64,000 nt of DNA from Phylloscopus collybita (Eukaryota > Chordata > Aves > Passeriformes > Phylloscopidae), in contig JAJNNQ010000137.1 of NCBI GenBank assembly GCA_027886175.1, forward strand, positions 39,604,001 through 39,668,000. Direction: 5' to 3'. This document shows, in pieces, positions 41,201-49,166 of the stretch. The position numbers and the translations under genes are program-made. The notes below the pieces were generated by a model. The model did no database searches and was not told where the DNA came from. It saw only the letters and a program-made list of their open reading frames with translations. Positions within the stretch are counted from its first letter, which is position 1, and every line of letters starts with the position of its first letter.

Positions 41201-44200
41201 AATGATTATTTATCTGAAAACAGCATATGAATGGAGAGCATGAGTTGTATTTGTTATATCTGTTTTTCTTACTACTTCTTTCTGCTCTTTTCAATTTAAG
41301 GTTGCCTTTGCCTCCTGGAGCATTCTCGGGTCTTTGGGAAAATCAAGAAACATTTCAGAAGTTATATTTCCAAAAATTTCCAGTAAGAATTATGAAATCA
41401 ATTATTTAAACTTCTGGTAATGCTTCAGGATCTGTTGCCTTAAAGGCTGAGACAGAGGCCAGACAGAGTTATAAGAATAAGGTGAATATTTATTAAGGCC
41501 TTCAAGGCCACACCCCGGCAGCACCAGAGCCACAGCAGTGGCTCAGCCCGGATGGCTCCGAGACGGAAGCAAAGGGAAGAAGAGTCACGAGATTCCCCCC
41601 CTTTTACAACTTTCAGTCCGTTTGCATACCCCCGTCCATTGTCCAATCAACAACTCCAAATCACAGTGTTCCATCCTTCCTGCTTGCCTCCTCTCTTCTG
41701 CATTGTTTATCCTCGGGGCCTGGAGCTCGGTGAGAGTGTCCTTGAAGAAGCAAGTCCCCTGCTAGAACCAGAGGTGCCCTGCCCCCCATCGCCCTGTGAT
41801 CAAGTCCCAGCACCACTTAATACAAAAATAAAAACTACCCACCAGAGCAAGACAGAAAAACCCAGAACCTATGGCATCAAACTGAATGATAATAGATTTG
41901 ACCTGGGAAACAGTTTATCATAATTCGTCATGATTTCATTGGAAGTCTTTGATATATGTATATTTAATTGAAATAATTTCAAGATAAATTCTTTTTCACC
42001 TATAATTTCAGCTCGTGGGTATGCTGCTGGGATTTTTTGAGATCTGAAACAGGAGTAAACCATAAGCTTCCGAGCCAGAAAGTCATTTAATGTCATTTAA
42101 CCCAAGATACAAACCTGCAACCATACATGAGCACAGCTTCAGATACACTCCTCCTGTTGGCATGCAGCCATGCTAACTTGGTATCACTCCAAAATGCACA
42201 CTTGTCCACCGTGCATCTGAATACACTGGAGGCTCTTTGCTGCATTAGTTATGTTTCCTTGTCAGATGAGCTATCCAAGGATTGGCTTACTTTTTTCCTT
42301 GTAGAAATAGGTAGATTAGCCCTATACAAATGTTCAAAATGGAAGATGTGGCTCAATGAGTAACTGAGTGAATTGGTCATGCAGATTATTTTTAGTGTGC
42401 AATTGCATCATGATGACAGCGTATATTTGGATACAGAAAACAGGAGTATCTTTAGGAGCAATTTTACAGCTGTAATTATTTTGCAGCAATTCTATTCTCC
42501 TTGTGTAGATCCAGGCAACATCCTTCTCCAAGCTGTTAAGGATCAAAGTAAGCAGAATTGGAAAAAAAAATCAGGGTTTTTCTATTTTTTTCTGTTCTGT
42601 ATTAATAAAAACAACAAAACATTTCTGGAAAGGGAGCTGCCCAAGATAATATGATATAGAAATGAGGAAAAATATTACAGAATTAAATCTTTCAAGCACC
42701 AAAAGCATATATAATTTGAAATAGGTCTGGGTTTTTTTAATTTATTGGTTTTATGATAAATTAATGAATATTCCTAGTACTCTTTCTGACTTTATTTTTC
42801 ATTGTCTTGTATTTAGGGATATTATGATACTATGGATGCTGGTTATATGGATGAAGATGGCTATCTCTATGTCCTGTCTAGAGCTGATGATGTGATCAAT
42901 GTTGCTGGACACAGAATTTCAGCAGGTGCGATTGAAGAGGTTAGCATTGCCTGACAACAAAATAGAAGAGTGAAAGATGAATAAAGCAAGATGAATAAAG
43001 ACTGAAAATCCCCCATTTCATCACATCTCACGTCTCAAAATCTCACACAGAAAGATCTCTCTTATTCTTTCTGCTTGTTTTGTTTGCGTTTGCATTGGGA
43101 CTTTTAACCAAAACATTTCCTGCTTCAGGTTCTTCCTATTAAGATGCTTTCCAGAAACATAACTGTGAGGTTTAGGCTTTTTTTGTTCTCTGCCAAGGTC
43201 AGGATGAATAACACAGAAACAAAGTTGTCGAGTTTGGACTTTGAATGTTTATTATATCTTATCTATTTACAGTATTTACAGGCTCACCAGCTATGAGCTT
43301 CACTAGCAAGCTAGGGAAAGGAGGTAAAATGGAGTGCTGCTAACTCTTTCCAAGGTGTTTTAAGTGATAATTACCCAATACCAAGGTGAGACCTATATTA
43401 TTTAAGTTTTTGACCCAATAATGGCCACCCAAAGCCTGCAATGTGGACCTTTCTCATCCAATTACAGAAAACCACCTAAACCCATAAAGAAGAAGGTGAA
43501 GAAGAAGGACAAAGGCAACACCCCAAATCCTCCATTTTGACTCATATGTATTACTATACTCTAAAACCCCAAATTCTAAGTTTCTAGGACTCGAACACTT
43601 AAGAAATTTAGTCAGTAATAAGAAGTTTGTACCATGGGATTGGTAAGGCAGGGATAATTTGGTATTTGAAGGTGGAGTTGAGAGGTAGTGTGGTAAGCAT
43701 ACCTTTTCGCTCTGATAACGTATTTATTTGGGAATATATTAGGATAGCGTAGTGTCAGTGTGACAGGTAGTTTCACCAGCTACTGTAGTTACTTAGGAGT
43801 AGAAACTTCTTTACTTCTTTTCCTGGAATACAATGCTCAGTGTTGGCTGATTTTATTATTTTTTTTTCAGAGATTCACATTCAGTGCTTTTTCGTGATTG
43901 GAAGACTTCACAGTTTTTTGACAACTGTTAAAAAACCTTGCTGTTAAATTGAAAGTCATTTATGTAATTACCCATGCAACTCGGAAAAGTTGAAAATAGT
44001 GAAGTTCATAATAGTGTCTGCATTTCATATCATTGTTCACTCAGCTTTCTGGAGTTACTGTGATTGATTGCCAGTTACAAATTTCCCTGATGACATATCA
44101 GTTTCTCATTCAGTGAGTATAGGAAAAGGTGTGCTGGGCACGTACAAAAGAAAAATATGCTCTTAAGAACTCTGAATTTAACTGTTCACTGAATCAGAAA

Positions 44201-47078
44201 CTAATCTGTGAGTAATTTTTTTTGGTTTATAATGTCTATTAGTCTAGTGACTATTTTATTTTGAAGGCTAGAAAACTTAGAAGAGAATAGAAGAAATTCT
44301 GATTACACAGAAGTGAACAAGTCAGCCAGGGAGCTGAAACAGCTGCTGCCCTGACTTGGGTCTATGGAGATGTAAAGGTGCTTTCAGTCTGCTTAAATCT
44401 CTTTCCCTCAGAAGCAGTTTTTTTGTGTTGCCTTACTAAAGCACAGCAGGAATCTCATCCCCACCCCTTACTACTCATGGGCCGAGCTGGTAATTTTCTT
44501 TGCTTCAACCTGAGTCTGAAGCTGCTGTAACAAATGATTAATTGAATCACCTACTCTGCTGTATTGCTTTTGGATCCATCATACTGAGCTCATTCTCCGT
44601 TTTTCGCCCTGCTAGTTAGGTGTTTCCCCTAGAAACATAATGTTTCATCACTGTGACACTCTAGAAGCTTTTCTATTCACCTTTTGAACAAAGCTAAAAA
44701 AACAAGAGTGATGCATACACAGTTAATGCACGCATGGCAAATAGCTGGTTAAATGGGAAAGTGTTAAGAAGACTACAATTAGCTTCTCAGTAAGATCAGT
44801 AAATACAGAATTAGAGGTCCATTGAATCACTGTGTAATTGACAGTCACCTTGCTGAGCAAGTATGTTATCTAGATTAGAGCTGTATTACAAGTTTAACAA
44901 GTTTGTCCTTAGTGCTTTGACTTAAGTGTTTTAGCTCTGATTCACACAATTGGTTTCTTTGTCTAATGTATCTATTAAGACTATTGGAGCTCCATGTTTA
45001 CTGCAATGCAGTAGATGTTACAGTTTACTTGGCCAGTCAGTGAATGGTGGCCATTATGGGAACGTCATCTTGTGTGTTGATCTCTTTGGTCTGTAAATCT
45101 GTGCTGTTCCTTCTTGCCCCTTCCTGAGGGGGAAAAAAAAGAAAAAAGCTTAATCAAATCTTGACTATGTGAGGCAACAGACTTTGAAACTGAGAACTGA
45201 GGTATTTATCATGAGAAATACCTTTCCCCTGATCATGATGTTTCTGTCTGCTGCTGCATTTGCCATCCATCCTTGTGCCCAGCAATCATACTAGGTAAAC
45301 CATATCACTTCCTCAAGTTTTTTTATTACTTTTAAACAATTTTAAATGTCTAGGGCTGTTTCTGTTCTTCTTTGCAGTTGTTTTACAAAGTTTGATAATT
45401 TTAAAACTAGAATTTTCTAATTACTGATTTCAGTCATTTGAAGTTAGCATTTGAAAAGTTAAAGACATATTGATAGAACTTTGGATGGACTGAAGAAAAA
45501 TACTACAATAACTACATTATTCCAGCTAACTGTAAGACTTACAAATAAGTGACAGACTGGAATGATATAAACAAGGTACAACAAAACAATCTGGCAACAT
45601 TTATGTCTCCACCTTAGGAGTCCTGTTGATGCCTGGTACATAATTATGATATTTGGTGGTAATGCCAGTTTACTGTAGATCTTTTTTTTTTGTGTTCCTG
45701 TGGAAAACAGTATTTACTGTGCTTGTAGACTTAATAGTCTACTTTGCCATAATTCATTGTCTTTTTCTTTCCTGTTTTTGGTTTGTTAGGTGGTTTTTTT
45801 TTTTATTATACTTGTTGTTATATATGCCTATCAGGTTTCTCTGGCCATGGTCAAGAAGCTAGAGCATGAAAAAATGGATATTTATAGCAGGAAATGGAAT
45901 GCATTACTGAGGGTCTGGCCTGTAAGTGACTGAACTGCATTAAGTGTACGTATTGCTGCATTGAAACCCTGTAGGGATTTGGACTTGCATAAGATTAATT
46001 CCTATATAATTTGTCAGTGTGGATACAATGACTTTTGGACAAAGTAGGCTGCACCTGAATTTAAATGGCATTGTGTATATTCAGCTTTTTGAAGCAGGCT
46101 CTTGTGCCCTTCTAATTCTGGGATAAACTCAGTGCACTCTTCTGTATTTAGCTTGTGCACATCATATCTAATTCCTGTGAAAAAGAATCCACTTTCAAAA
46201 GCTTTGCCTAAATGGTCATGCTTCTGTACTGTGACAGAAGATCCATCTACTGTTAGGGCAGTGTTTTCCATTTGCCTTTTTCCTGGCATGGGACATTTCT
46301 AGGATCATAGTTTATGAAATTGGTGTAGATTCTGACAAGGTCTGCAAGGAACACATTGAGCTGATTTATTTTGCTAAAAACTAATTGGTGTGTGTTGTAC
46401 TGACCATGACACATGGAGTCAGTTTCTCCTTCCTCTTTTGACTATAAAGCCTAAGGATGGTGAAATCTGTTTTGAAGATGGGTTATCATAGACCCTTTGA
46501 ATTGTTCCTTTCCCCATCAGTTTCATAAACAGGTCATACAAAATGGTAATTGGAACAACAGTGATTCAGCTTTCCATTCTTTCAGGGTTTTTTTTACTGT
46601 CTTCTTTGTACTTATCCTGTCTTTCTCATTCTCACACCATTTTTTGAGTAGCAAATGCAAATGTGGTATTCCTACTTAATAAAAACAACCCTAAAAAGTG
46701 CCTTTATTCCTGAAACTTAGTCATCCCACTACCTTTGATTTTGGCAACACAGTATGTGAAGTTCAGTTATTAGCAAGCACATAGCCCTTGTATGCACAGA
46801 TAAATTAACAAGCACAATCACATTGTGTGGCTTCTGTGTAGGGTCAGGTTAGGTCCTCCTTGTGGTGCAGTCCAGAGGACTGAAAAATGCTGAGAGCACT
46901 GTTGACAGCAAAATTCCCCAAGGCACATTGAGCCAGTGGCTTTGGAAGAGAATTCACAACTGCTGGCATCTTAAGGCCAGCTTTGTCCCAGACTTGGTGA
47001 CACACATCTTGCTATAGACTGAGACATCTTGGTGACTGTTTTCCTGGAAATGAGTACCTCAGCTGGCTAATTGGAAGC

Positions 47079-47126
<48 letters not shown>

Positions 47127-48472
47127 TAAATAGAGTTTGATATATGTGATCAGTATGATGTTGTGTAAACATCTAGCAGGAAGGAGGGAGACTCTGGTGC
47201 CATTCCCTCTTTTATCTCAGGAAGCTGAGACCTAATGTTTCCAAGAGAGTGAGCTGAGCTAGGCTGGCTGCAAGCTGAGGCTGGGCATGTATTTGGTCTT
47301 GGTTGAAACTATGCTTTTACAGCAACAAAGAATGAAAAACTAAGAGTCAGAGAAAATGAACCAATAGGACTTTATATGTCTGTAGTAGGAGCGCTTCTGT
47401 GATTTTGGTCCTTACTCCCTGCATTTAAGTCCCATGTTACTCATAATGTTAGACAAATTATATTTGTTCCAGCAGAGATCTCACTAACAAAACCAAAGAC
47501 GTGATACTCTCACAAAGCTATAAGGAAATTACCTGTGGTTTGTTCAATATTTCTATTTTGTGCCGCTAAAGTTTTTATTTCTTCTGTTTGTTTGAAAAGC
47601 ATATGTGAGTATATATAAAAATATATACACATATACATCTTCAACATATGTGATTGGAATCCTGAGGTGTACTGACCTTTTGCTGTCAAAATGTAAGAAA
47701 AAGTCTGGTTTTTGCTCATACCATTTTTTTTTCAGTGAAATGTTATCTGTTAGTTCAGTTTCATTTCCTTTTCCATCCCTCAGTGTATTCTCTCCCATCC
47801 TGCCGTGGCAGACTGTGCTGTTGTGGGTCAGGAGGATCCTTTAAAAGGACATGTTCCATTTGCACTGTGTGTACTGAGACAAGGTGAGAACTCAGTGATA
47901 ACTGATGTCACTAACACTTGCAAAAGTCTCAGAAAAGATAAAGGATTTTGCCTTCTTCACTAGGTATAAAGACACAAGAGAGTAAAATTTTGAAAGAGAT
48001 TGTTGAGCAAGTTCGGACCAACATTGGTCCAGTAGCAGCATTCCAGAAGGGGATGTTTGTGACACAGCTGCCAAAAACACGCTCCGGCAAGATTCCACGT
48101 TCTGCTCTTTCTGCACTCATCAGTGGAAAGCCATACAAGGTAAGTTAGAGATGTTTGCTTCAATGAATTAGGCACACGGGCACATCCAAAGACACAACAT
48201 GGTGGTTTTGATTCTCTTGACTGTTCTGTCCAGGACTTCAGGTAGTACTTTATGTTTTATTACTATTACAGATTATCCAAAAGATTTTCATGTTTCAGAG
48301 CTTTCTAGATACTTTTATCTTGATTGCTTTTGAAGTATAAATTTAGAAGAATCTCTGAATGAAGTTCTTATCTACTATCACACACTACTGTATTCTTCCT
48401 TTTCAGATAACACCAACCATTGAAGATGCTAGTGTGTTTAAACACATTGAAGAACTGCTAAAGAAAAATTAA
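505..48472 (+). CDS. ACSS3: ACSS3, acyl-CoA synthetase short-chain family member 3 (last 11 coding exons; 5' part outside window)
   Basis: ACSS3 activates short-chain fatty acids, preferentially propionate in mammals, to acyl-CoA in the mitochondrial matrix through an acyl-AMP intermediate. Eleven exons (505-585, 668-763, 7207-7358, 12660-12763, 28470-28565, 31515-31578, 41301-41382, 42817-42939, 47784-47883, 47964-48139, 48407-48472) sum to 1140 nt and join in one frame of 379 residues plus TAA. Numbered from the first visible residue: RPTGGYAVM at 4-12 follows the P-loop, which lies upstream; the A5 motif WWQTESG at 141-147; the A7 core YYDTMDAGY at 227-235 with the presumed ribose-binding Asp232; [12 protein letters not shown] at 247-258; and the A10 loop KTRSGKIPR at 337-345 with catalytic Lys342. 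Human ACSS3 is about 686 residues, so this is the C-terminal 55%. No frameshift or premature stop is seen. Every intron is GT-AG. Paralogues ACSS1/2 are excluded by the ACSS3-like segments and by PPFIA2 as neighbour. Confidence 0.95.
586..667 (+). other. ACSS3: Short ACSS3 intron (82 nt)
   Basis: This 82-nt intron runs from donor gtaatt to acceptor catttag with a T-rich tract. It is close to the lower size limit for vertebrate introns. It contains an in-frame stop, so retention would truncate the protein. Confidence 0.9.
668..763 (+). CDS. ACSS3: ACSS3 coding exon 2 of 11 visible (96 nt)
   Basis: The exon encodes residues 28-59, [16 protein letters not shown] followed by [16 protein letters not shown]. 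This is the acyl-binding core (A4 region) of acetyl/propionyl-CoA synthetases, where the [14 protein letters not shown] stretch lines the carboxylate pocket. The boundaries are phase 0, with acceptor attttag and donor gtatga. Confidence 0.95.
3840..4250 (-). mobile_element. Old CR1-like LINE fragment, antisense
   Basis: The plus strand carries diverged phrases in the order expected for the reverse complement of CR1 ORF2: 'actgaatagcaacagg' near 3870, 'ctgatccctgctg' near 3893, 'gcatgtgg' near 4028 and 'aagccttcatggaa' near 4040. The copy is heavily mutated and the ends are approximate. The assignment rests on recalled CR1 consensus, not on a search. Confidence 0.45.
4262..4830 (-). mobile_element. 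Probable degraded ERV LTR, antisense
   Basis: The block opens with a GA-rich tract (4270-4330) and continues with phrases such as 'gggggtcccatgaaac' (4400-4416), 'gtgggagtgcccaa' type text (4450-4470) and 'tgattgaccatgctggtgg' (4642-4660). These resemble antisense passerine LTRs as I remember them. I could not define terminal TG/CA ends or a target duplication, so both the boundaries and the class are uncertain. Confidence 0.38.
7207..7358 (+). CDS. ACSS3: ACSS3 coding exon 3 of 11 visible (152 nt)
   Basis: The exon encodes residues 60-109 plus two bases of an Arg codon: [20 protein letters not shown], then [18 protein letters not shown] and [12 protein letters not shown]. It carries the TSPTAIR segment (family TxPTAIR), which contacts substrate. 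The acceptor is ctccatag (7206) and the donor gtgaag (7359). It ends in phase 2, completed by G12660 (AG|G). Confidence 0.95.
7850..8020 (-). mobile_element. MIR-like tRNA-derived SINE relic, antisense
   Basis: The plus strand reads 'cctgtgaggtgaga', 'ggtattatctgtattttgcagatgaaa' in two adjoining pieces, then 'ctgaggcatagaggga' around 7885-7948. This matches the reverse complement of the conserved MIR core (cctc-agtttc-ctcatctgtaaaatgg). The ends are eroded and no TSD is visible. Confidence 0.5.
9931..11026. repeat. Near-perfect inverted repeat, arms 83 and 78 nt
   Basis: The left arm 9931-10013 begins atttgtgtcc and the right arm 10949-11026 ends ggacacaaat. The right arm is the reverse complement of the left, with one substitution (9942) and one 5-nt indel (the left arm has extra tgtca-type bases near 9996-10000). 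The arms are separated by 935 nt of ordinary AT-rich sequence that includes a TG microsatellite. No direct duplication flanks the structure (aatttgtc versus ggcaagta). It could be the terminal inverted repeats of a non-autonomous DNA transposon, or an inverted duplication. No transposase reading frame lies between the arms. Confidence 0.9.
10549..10578. repeat. TG/TA microsatellite
   Basis: A short alternating purine-pyrimidine tract (tatatatgtgtgtgtgtgta, then tgtatgtg) lies inside the 935-nt spacer of the inverted repeat. Confidence 0.85.
12071..12484 (+). mobile_element. Solo ERV LTR, sense orientation (about 414 bp)
   Basis: The block has the layout of a retroviral LTR. There is a TATA-like box tataaaa at 12300-12306, an AATAAA polyadenylation signal at 12417-12422 and a T-rich U5 ending near ccaaggcatca. 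Approximate terminal inverted ends are visible (tgctgcct at 12074, aaggca to 12481). No matching target duplication is found, so the ends are uncertain by tens of bases. The block includes 'gacaattaaaccccaatatg' and 'ggcctttcaataaatatcta', phrases I associate with passerine ERV LTRs. There is no gag/pol/env around it. Confidence 0.65.
12660..12763 (+). CDS. ACSS3: ACSS3 coding exon 4 of 11 visible (104 nt)
   Basis: The exon encodes residues 110-144 plus the first base of a Glu codon: (R)[20 protein letters not shown], then [14 protein letters not shown]. It holds the GE-C gate segment and the first half of the A5 motif WWQT-E. The acceptor is tatttaaag and the donor gtgagt (12764), a strong site. 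It starts in phase 2 and ends in phase 1. Confidence 0.95.
13216..13996 (+). mobile_element. Complete solo ERV LTR with 5-bp target duplication
   Basis: The element is 13221-13991 (771 bp). It starts tgtcttgg and ends ccaagaca, a perfect 8-bp terminal inverted repeat with the canonical TG...CA ends. It is flanked directly by ttatt at 13216-13220 and ttatt at 13992-13996. A 5-bp duplication suits an ERVL-type integrase. Inside are short tandem units: three 'ccccaaac'-type units near 13417-13455 and three ggacccc units at 13591, 13612 and 13634. No viral genes are present, as expected after LTR-LTR recombination. Confidence 0.85.
15150..15510 (-). mobile_element. CR1 LINE fragment, antisense
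   Basis: Read on the minus strand, the block carries diverged CR1 ORF2 C-terminal phrases: 'caggagtcttggtggat' (15460s), 'ggggtgcatagggaa' (15390s), 'gtgaggccacatctggag' (15330s) and 'acaaggagctgctggaga' (15270s). The plus-strand segment 15160-15230 resembles repeat sequence often seen at the end of such copies. It is truncated at both ends and no target duplication was found. Confidence 0.7.
16730..16910 (-). mobile_element. MIR-like SINE relic, antisense
   Basis: The plus strand shows 'cacttagcactt' (16730s), 'cacccctgtgaagtaagta' (16802-16820), 'cttgcagacattaaatag' and 'cctgccccaagatatccagtaag' in adjoining pieces. This is the order seen in reverse-complement MIR/core-SINE relics (ctgtgaggtaagta, then acagatg, then gcccaaggtcacacagtaag). 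It is heavily diverged. Confidence 0.4.
26036..26108. repeat. AT-rich repeat tract with 16-bp inverted repeat
   Basis: A TA-rich microsatellite-like tract. The 16-mer at 26047-26062 (tatataagaatatata) is perfectly inverted at 26085-26100 with a 22-nt spacer. It is probably a degenerate TA repeat and no function is implied. Confidence 0.85.
27000..28325 (+). mobile_element. CR1 LINE, internally deleted copy with intact 3' tail
   Basis: About 27100-27560 resembles the CR1 ORF2 stretch between the endonuclease and the reverse transcriptase (for example 'agtggaagatcctgtgagga', 'acttcaggagagcta'). From about 27590 the copy jumps to the ORF2 C-terminal region ('ggacaagtgctggattctgt', 'aagacctgggggtcctgg', 'gttttgggggccacaat') and runs to the typical CR1 end attctatgattctgtg at 28312-28327. 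The reverse-transcriptase core is therefore missing. Remaining frames, such as 28077-28319, are broken by stops and frameshifts, so the copy is dead. The lower boundary is approximate. Confidence 0.85.
28470..28565 (+). CDS. ACSS3: ACSS3 coding exon 5 of 11 visible (96 nt)
   Basis: The exon completes Glu145 and encodes [20 protein letters not shown], then [11 protein letters not shown], ending with G of a Val codon. It finishes the A5 motif as T-E-S-G; as I recall it, the human protein has T-E-T-G. It also includes the G-x-x-G-x-P-x-P-G-Y segment that leads into the adenylate-binding region. The acceptor is cttaatag (28469) and the donor gtaaga (28566). Confidence 0.95.
28566..31514 (+). other. 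ACSS3: ACSS3 intron (2.9 kb)
   Basis: The only structure I recognise is a run of 32 A (29183-29214). The rest is unique AT-rich sequence with no coding or repeat homology that I can name. Confidence 0.75.
29183..29214. repeat. Poly(A) run of 32
   Basis: An uninterrupted run of 32 A is followed by caacaaaaaaaccc. It could be the old tail of a retroposed sequence, but I recognise no source to its left and saw no flanking target duplication. Confidence 0.9.
31515..31578 (+). CDS. ACSS3: ACSS3 coding exon 6 of 11 visible (64 nt)
   Basis: The exon completes Val177 and encodes [20 protein letters not shown] plus AA of a Lys codon. This is the beta-strand hinge-proximal segment that includes the GNIVVK stretch. 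The acceptor is ttttttacag with a strong T tract, and the donor gtaag (31579). Confidence 0.93.
32161..32205. repeat. CAA/CAAA microsatellite
   Basis: Tandem CAA units (caacaacaacaa...) grade into caaacaacaaacaaaaaa. It is a purely low-complexity tract inside the intron. Confidence 0.9.
36820..37030 (+). mobile_element. Ancient CR1 3'-region relic
   Basis: The order 'gatgagaaataaaac', 'agcagtgaaagtattaagac', 'attggaataaattcttggga' and 'gtgtggtgg' (36846-36926) resembles the end of the CR1 coding region, where amniote CR1 copies read ...gaaataag..., ...aaccattggaacaa..., ...ggaagtggtgg.... It is strongly diverged and the boundaries are approximate. Confidence 0.5.
41301..41382 (+). CDS. ACSS3: ACSS3 coding exon 7 of 11 visible (82 nt)
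   Basis: The exon completes Lys198 and encodes [20 protein letters not shown], then LYFQKFP. This is the family segment LPLPPG with the tryptophan-containing loop before the A7 motif. The acceptor is caatttaag (41300) and the donor gtaaga (41383). It ends in phase 0. Confidence 0.95.
41383..42816 (+). other. ACSS3: ACSS3 intron (1.4 kb)
   Basis: The intron is dominated at its 5' end by an antisense LTR (41433-41879). The remaining ~0.9 kb is AT-rich with no recognised feature. Confidence 0.8.
41433..41879 (-). mobile_element. Solo ERV LTR, antisense (about 447 bp)
   Basis: On the minus strand the block runs from tgatgcc (at 41879) to ggcaaca (at 41433), near-matching terminal inverted ends (6 of 7). 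It has an AATAAA signal at 41494-41489 followed by a T-rich region, and a GC-rich middle unlike the flanking intron. No exact target duplication is present. I associate this layout with passerine ERVK-like LTRs but cannot name the family. No internal viral genes accompany it. Confidence 0.65.
42817..42939 (+). CDS. ACSS3: ACSS3 coding exon 8 of 11 visible (123 nt)
   Basis: The exon encodes residues 226-266: [20 protein letters not shown], then [20 protein letters not shown] and E. It carries motif A7 (Asp232, expected to bind the AMP ribose), the hinge region around ADD, and motif A8 with GHR at 256-258. The acceptor is tgtatttag (42816). The donor is gttagc (42940), a GT site with a poor +3 to +6 match. 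Phase 0 at both ends. Confidence 0.95.
43184..43597 (-). mobile_element. Solo ERV LTR, antisense (about 414 bp)
   Basis: The plus-strand ends are tgttctct (43184) and ctcgaaca (43597). The minus-strand element therefore begins tgttcgag and ends agagaaca, with 5-bp terminal inverted repeats and TG...CA ends. An AATAAA signal lies at 43253-43248 on the minus strand, close to its 3' end as expected for R/U5. The flanks (ttttt versus cttaa) give no clear target duplication. Phrases such as 'cctccattttgactcata' (43540s) fit ERV LTRs of songbirds as I recall them. Confidence 0.6.
47083..47123. repeat. Poly(T) run of 41
   Basis: An uninterrupted T run 660 nt upstream of the next ACSS3 exon. It could be the tail of a minus-strand retroposed copy, but no source is recognised on its right. 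Confidence 0.9.
47784..47883 (+). CDS. ACSS3: ACSS3 coding exon 9 of 11 visible (100 nt)
   Basis: The exon encodes residues 267-299: [20 protein letters not shown], then [13 protein letters not shown], plus G of a Gly codon. It opens the C-terminal domain with the family 'HPAVAEAAVVG' pattern and the G-x-x-P-x-A-(F/L) strand. Residue 267 is Cys, where I recall Ser in human ACSS3. The acceptor is tccctcag and the donor gtgaga (47884). Confidence 0.95.
47884..47963 (+). other. ACSS3: Short ACSS3 intron (80 nt)
   Basis: An 80-nt intron with donor gtgaga and acceptor cttcactag. It is the second intron of minimal size in this gene. It contains in-frame stops, so retention would truncate the C-terminal domain. 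Confidence 0.9.
47964..48139 (+). CDS. ACSS3: ACSS3 coding exon 10 of 11 visible (176 nt)
   Basis: The exon encodes residues 300-358. It includes [11 protein letters not shown] (316-326), [18 protein letters not shown] (331-348) and the exit GKPYK. This is motif A10: Lys342 in SGKIPR is the expected catalytic lysine of adenylation and the known acetylation-controlled residue in the family. The donor is gtaagt (48140), a consensus site. Confidence 0.97.
48140..48406 (+). other. ACSS3: ACSS3 last intron (267 nt)
   Basis: A short AT-rich intron from gtaagt to cttttcag. No feature is seen inside it. Confidence 0.85.
48407..48472 (+). CDS. ACSS3: ACSS3 last coding exon (66 nt with stop)
   Basis: The exon encodes [20 protein letters not shown] and N, then TAA at 48470-48472. 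The human C-terminus as I recall it has the same pattern (ITSTIEDPSIF...EEMLK). The acceptor ttccttttcag has a good pyrimidine tract. Confidence 0.95.
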   Translation: MTPTIEDASVFKHIEELLKKN

Positions 48473-48522
48473 ATGGGATAATACATAATAACAAGCATTT
48501 CAGTTATTCAAGTATACAAAGA

Positions 48523-48525
<3 letters not shown>

Positions 48526-48555
<30 letters not shown>
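48526..48555. repeat. Poly(T) run of 30 in the ACSS3 3' UTR
   Basis: An uninterrupted T run that would be a poly(U) stretch in the transcript. Length polymorphism and sequencing error are both likely in such a tract. Confidence 0.9.
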
Positions 48556-48559
<4 letters not shown>

Positions 48560-49160
48560 ATGCCACATTTTAAAAACAAGTAATGATTTGGGACTAAATT
48601 TTTTTACTACAGAAACATTACTGTGTTCTTCACCATATTGCCCAAGGCACTGACACATTGTAAAGTCTCTGCGTGCTGTCAATATATGCTGGTTATTAAG
48701 ATGGCTAAGAATTGCTAATAGAATTCATACCTTGCTATAGTTTTAAAGGGAAGGAGTCATTGTATTATCCATCTTATGTGGTGTCATGTAACCTTACATT
48801 TCAATCTGTGATTTTATAATGTGACCAGGAACTTTTGTTCAGCTAAAGCAGCTTACGAAAGGTAAAGCATGAACAGCAGAAAAGGAATTGGATTGTGAAA
48901 ATCATTGCAGACGTAAATTGTTCTTACAAGCTCTTGTCCTTTTGATTTTTCTAAAATTAAGAATTTTAAGATTAGTTCTCTTGATTCCATTTTCTTCATT
49001 TTCCTAAGGCTTTATGCTGTAAGTTAGATTTCTATAATTATTTTTACTCAATAACTTTCTGAAGAGTCTTTTTTGTAAAATTATAAATAATTTCTGGCTT
49101 TTAAATCTGTGAAAATCTTGATTTGTCCACAGTAATATTCAGAAATCCTAATGTATATCA

Positions 49161-49166
49161 AATAAA
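49161..49166 (+). terminator. ACSS3: Candidate ACSS3 polyadenylation signal (proximal)
   Basis: This AATAAA is the first canonical hexamer after the ACSS3 stop codon, 689 nt downstream. It is followed by mixed GT-rich sequence (tttttttgtggtttgt at about 49200). The candidate is inferred from the hexamer only. Confidence 0.45.

Larger units (their letters stand above)
31579..41300 (+). other. ACSS3: ACSS3 intron (9.7 kb)
   Basis: The intron holds a CAA microsatellite (32161-32205), a probable ancient CR1 3'-end relic (about 36820-37030) and several short T and A runs. Otherwise I see unique AT-rich sequence. No conserved exon or structured RNA gene was recognised. Confidence 0.75.
42940..47783 (+). 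other. ACSS3: ACSS3 intron (4.8 kb)
   Basis: The intron contains an antisense LTR (43184-43597) and a 41-base T run (47083-47123). Between 43600 and 47000 I see no recognisable repeat, RNA or coding homology. Confidence 0.75.

Noticed and set aside
41538..41923. 123-codon GC-rich open frame (plus)
   Set aside because: It is the antisense side of the LTR at 41433-41879.
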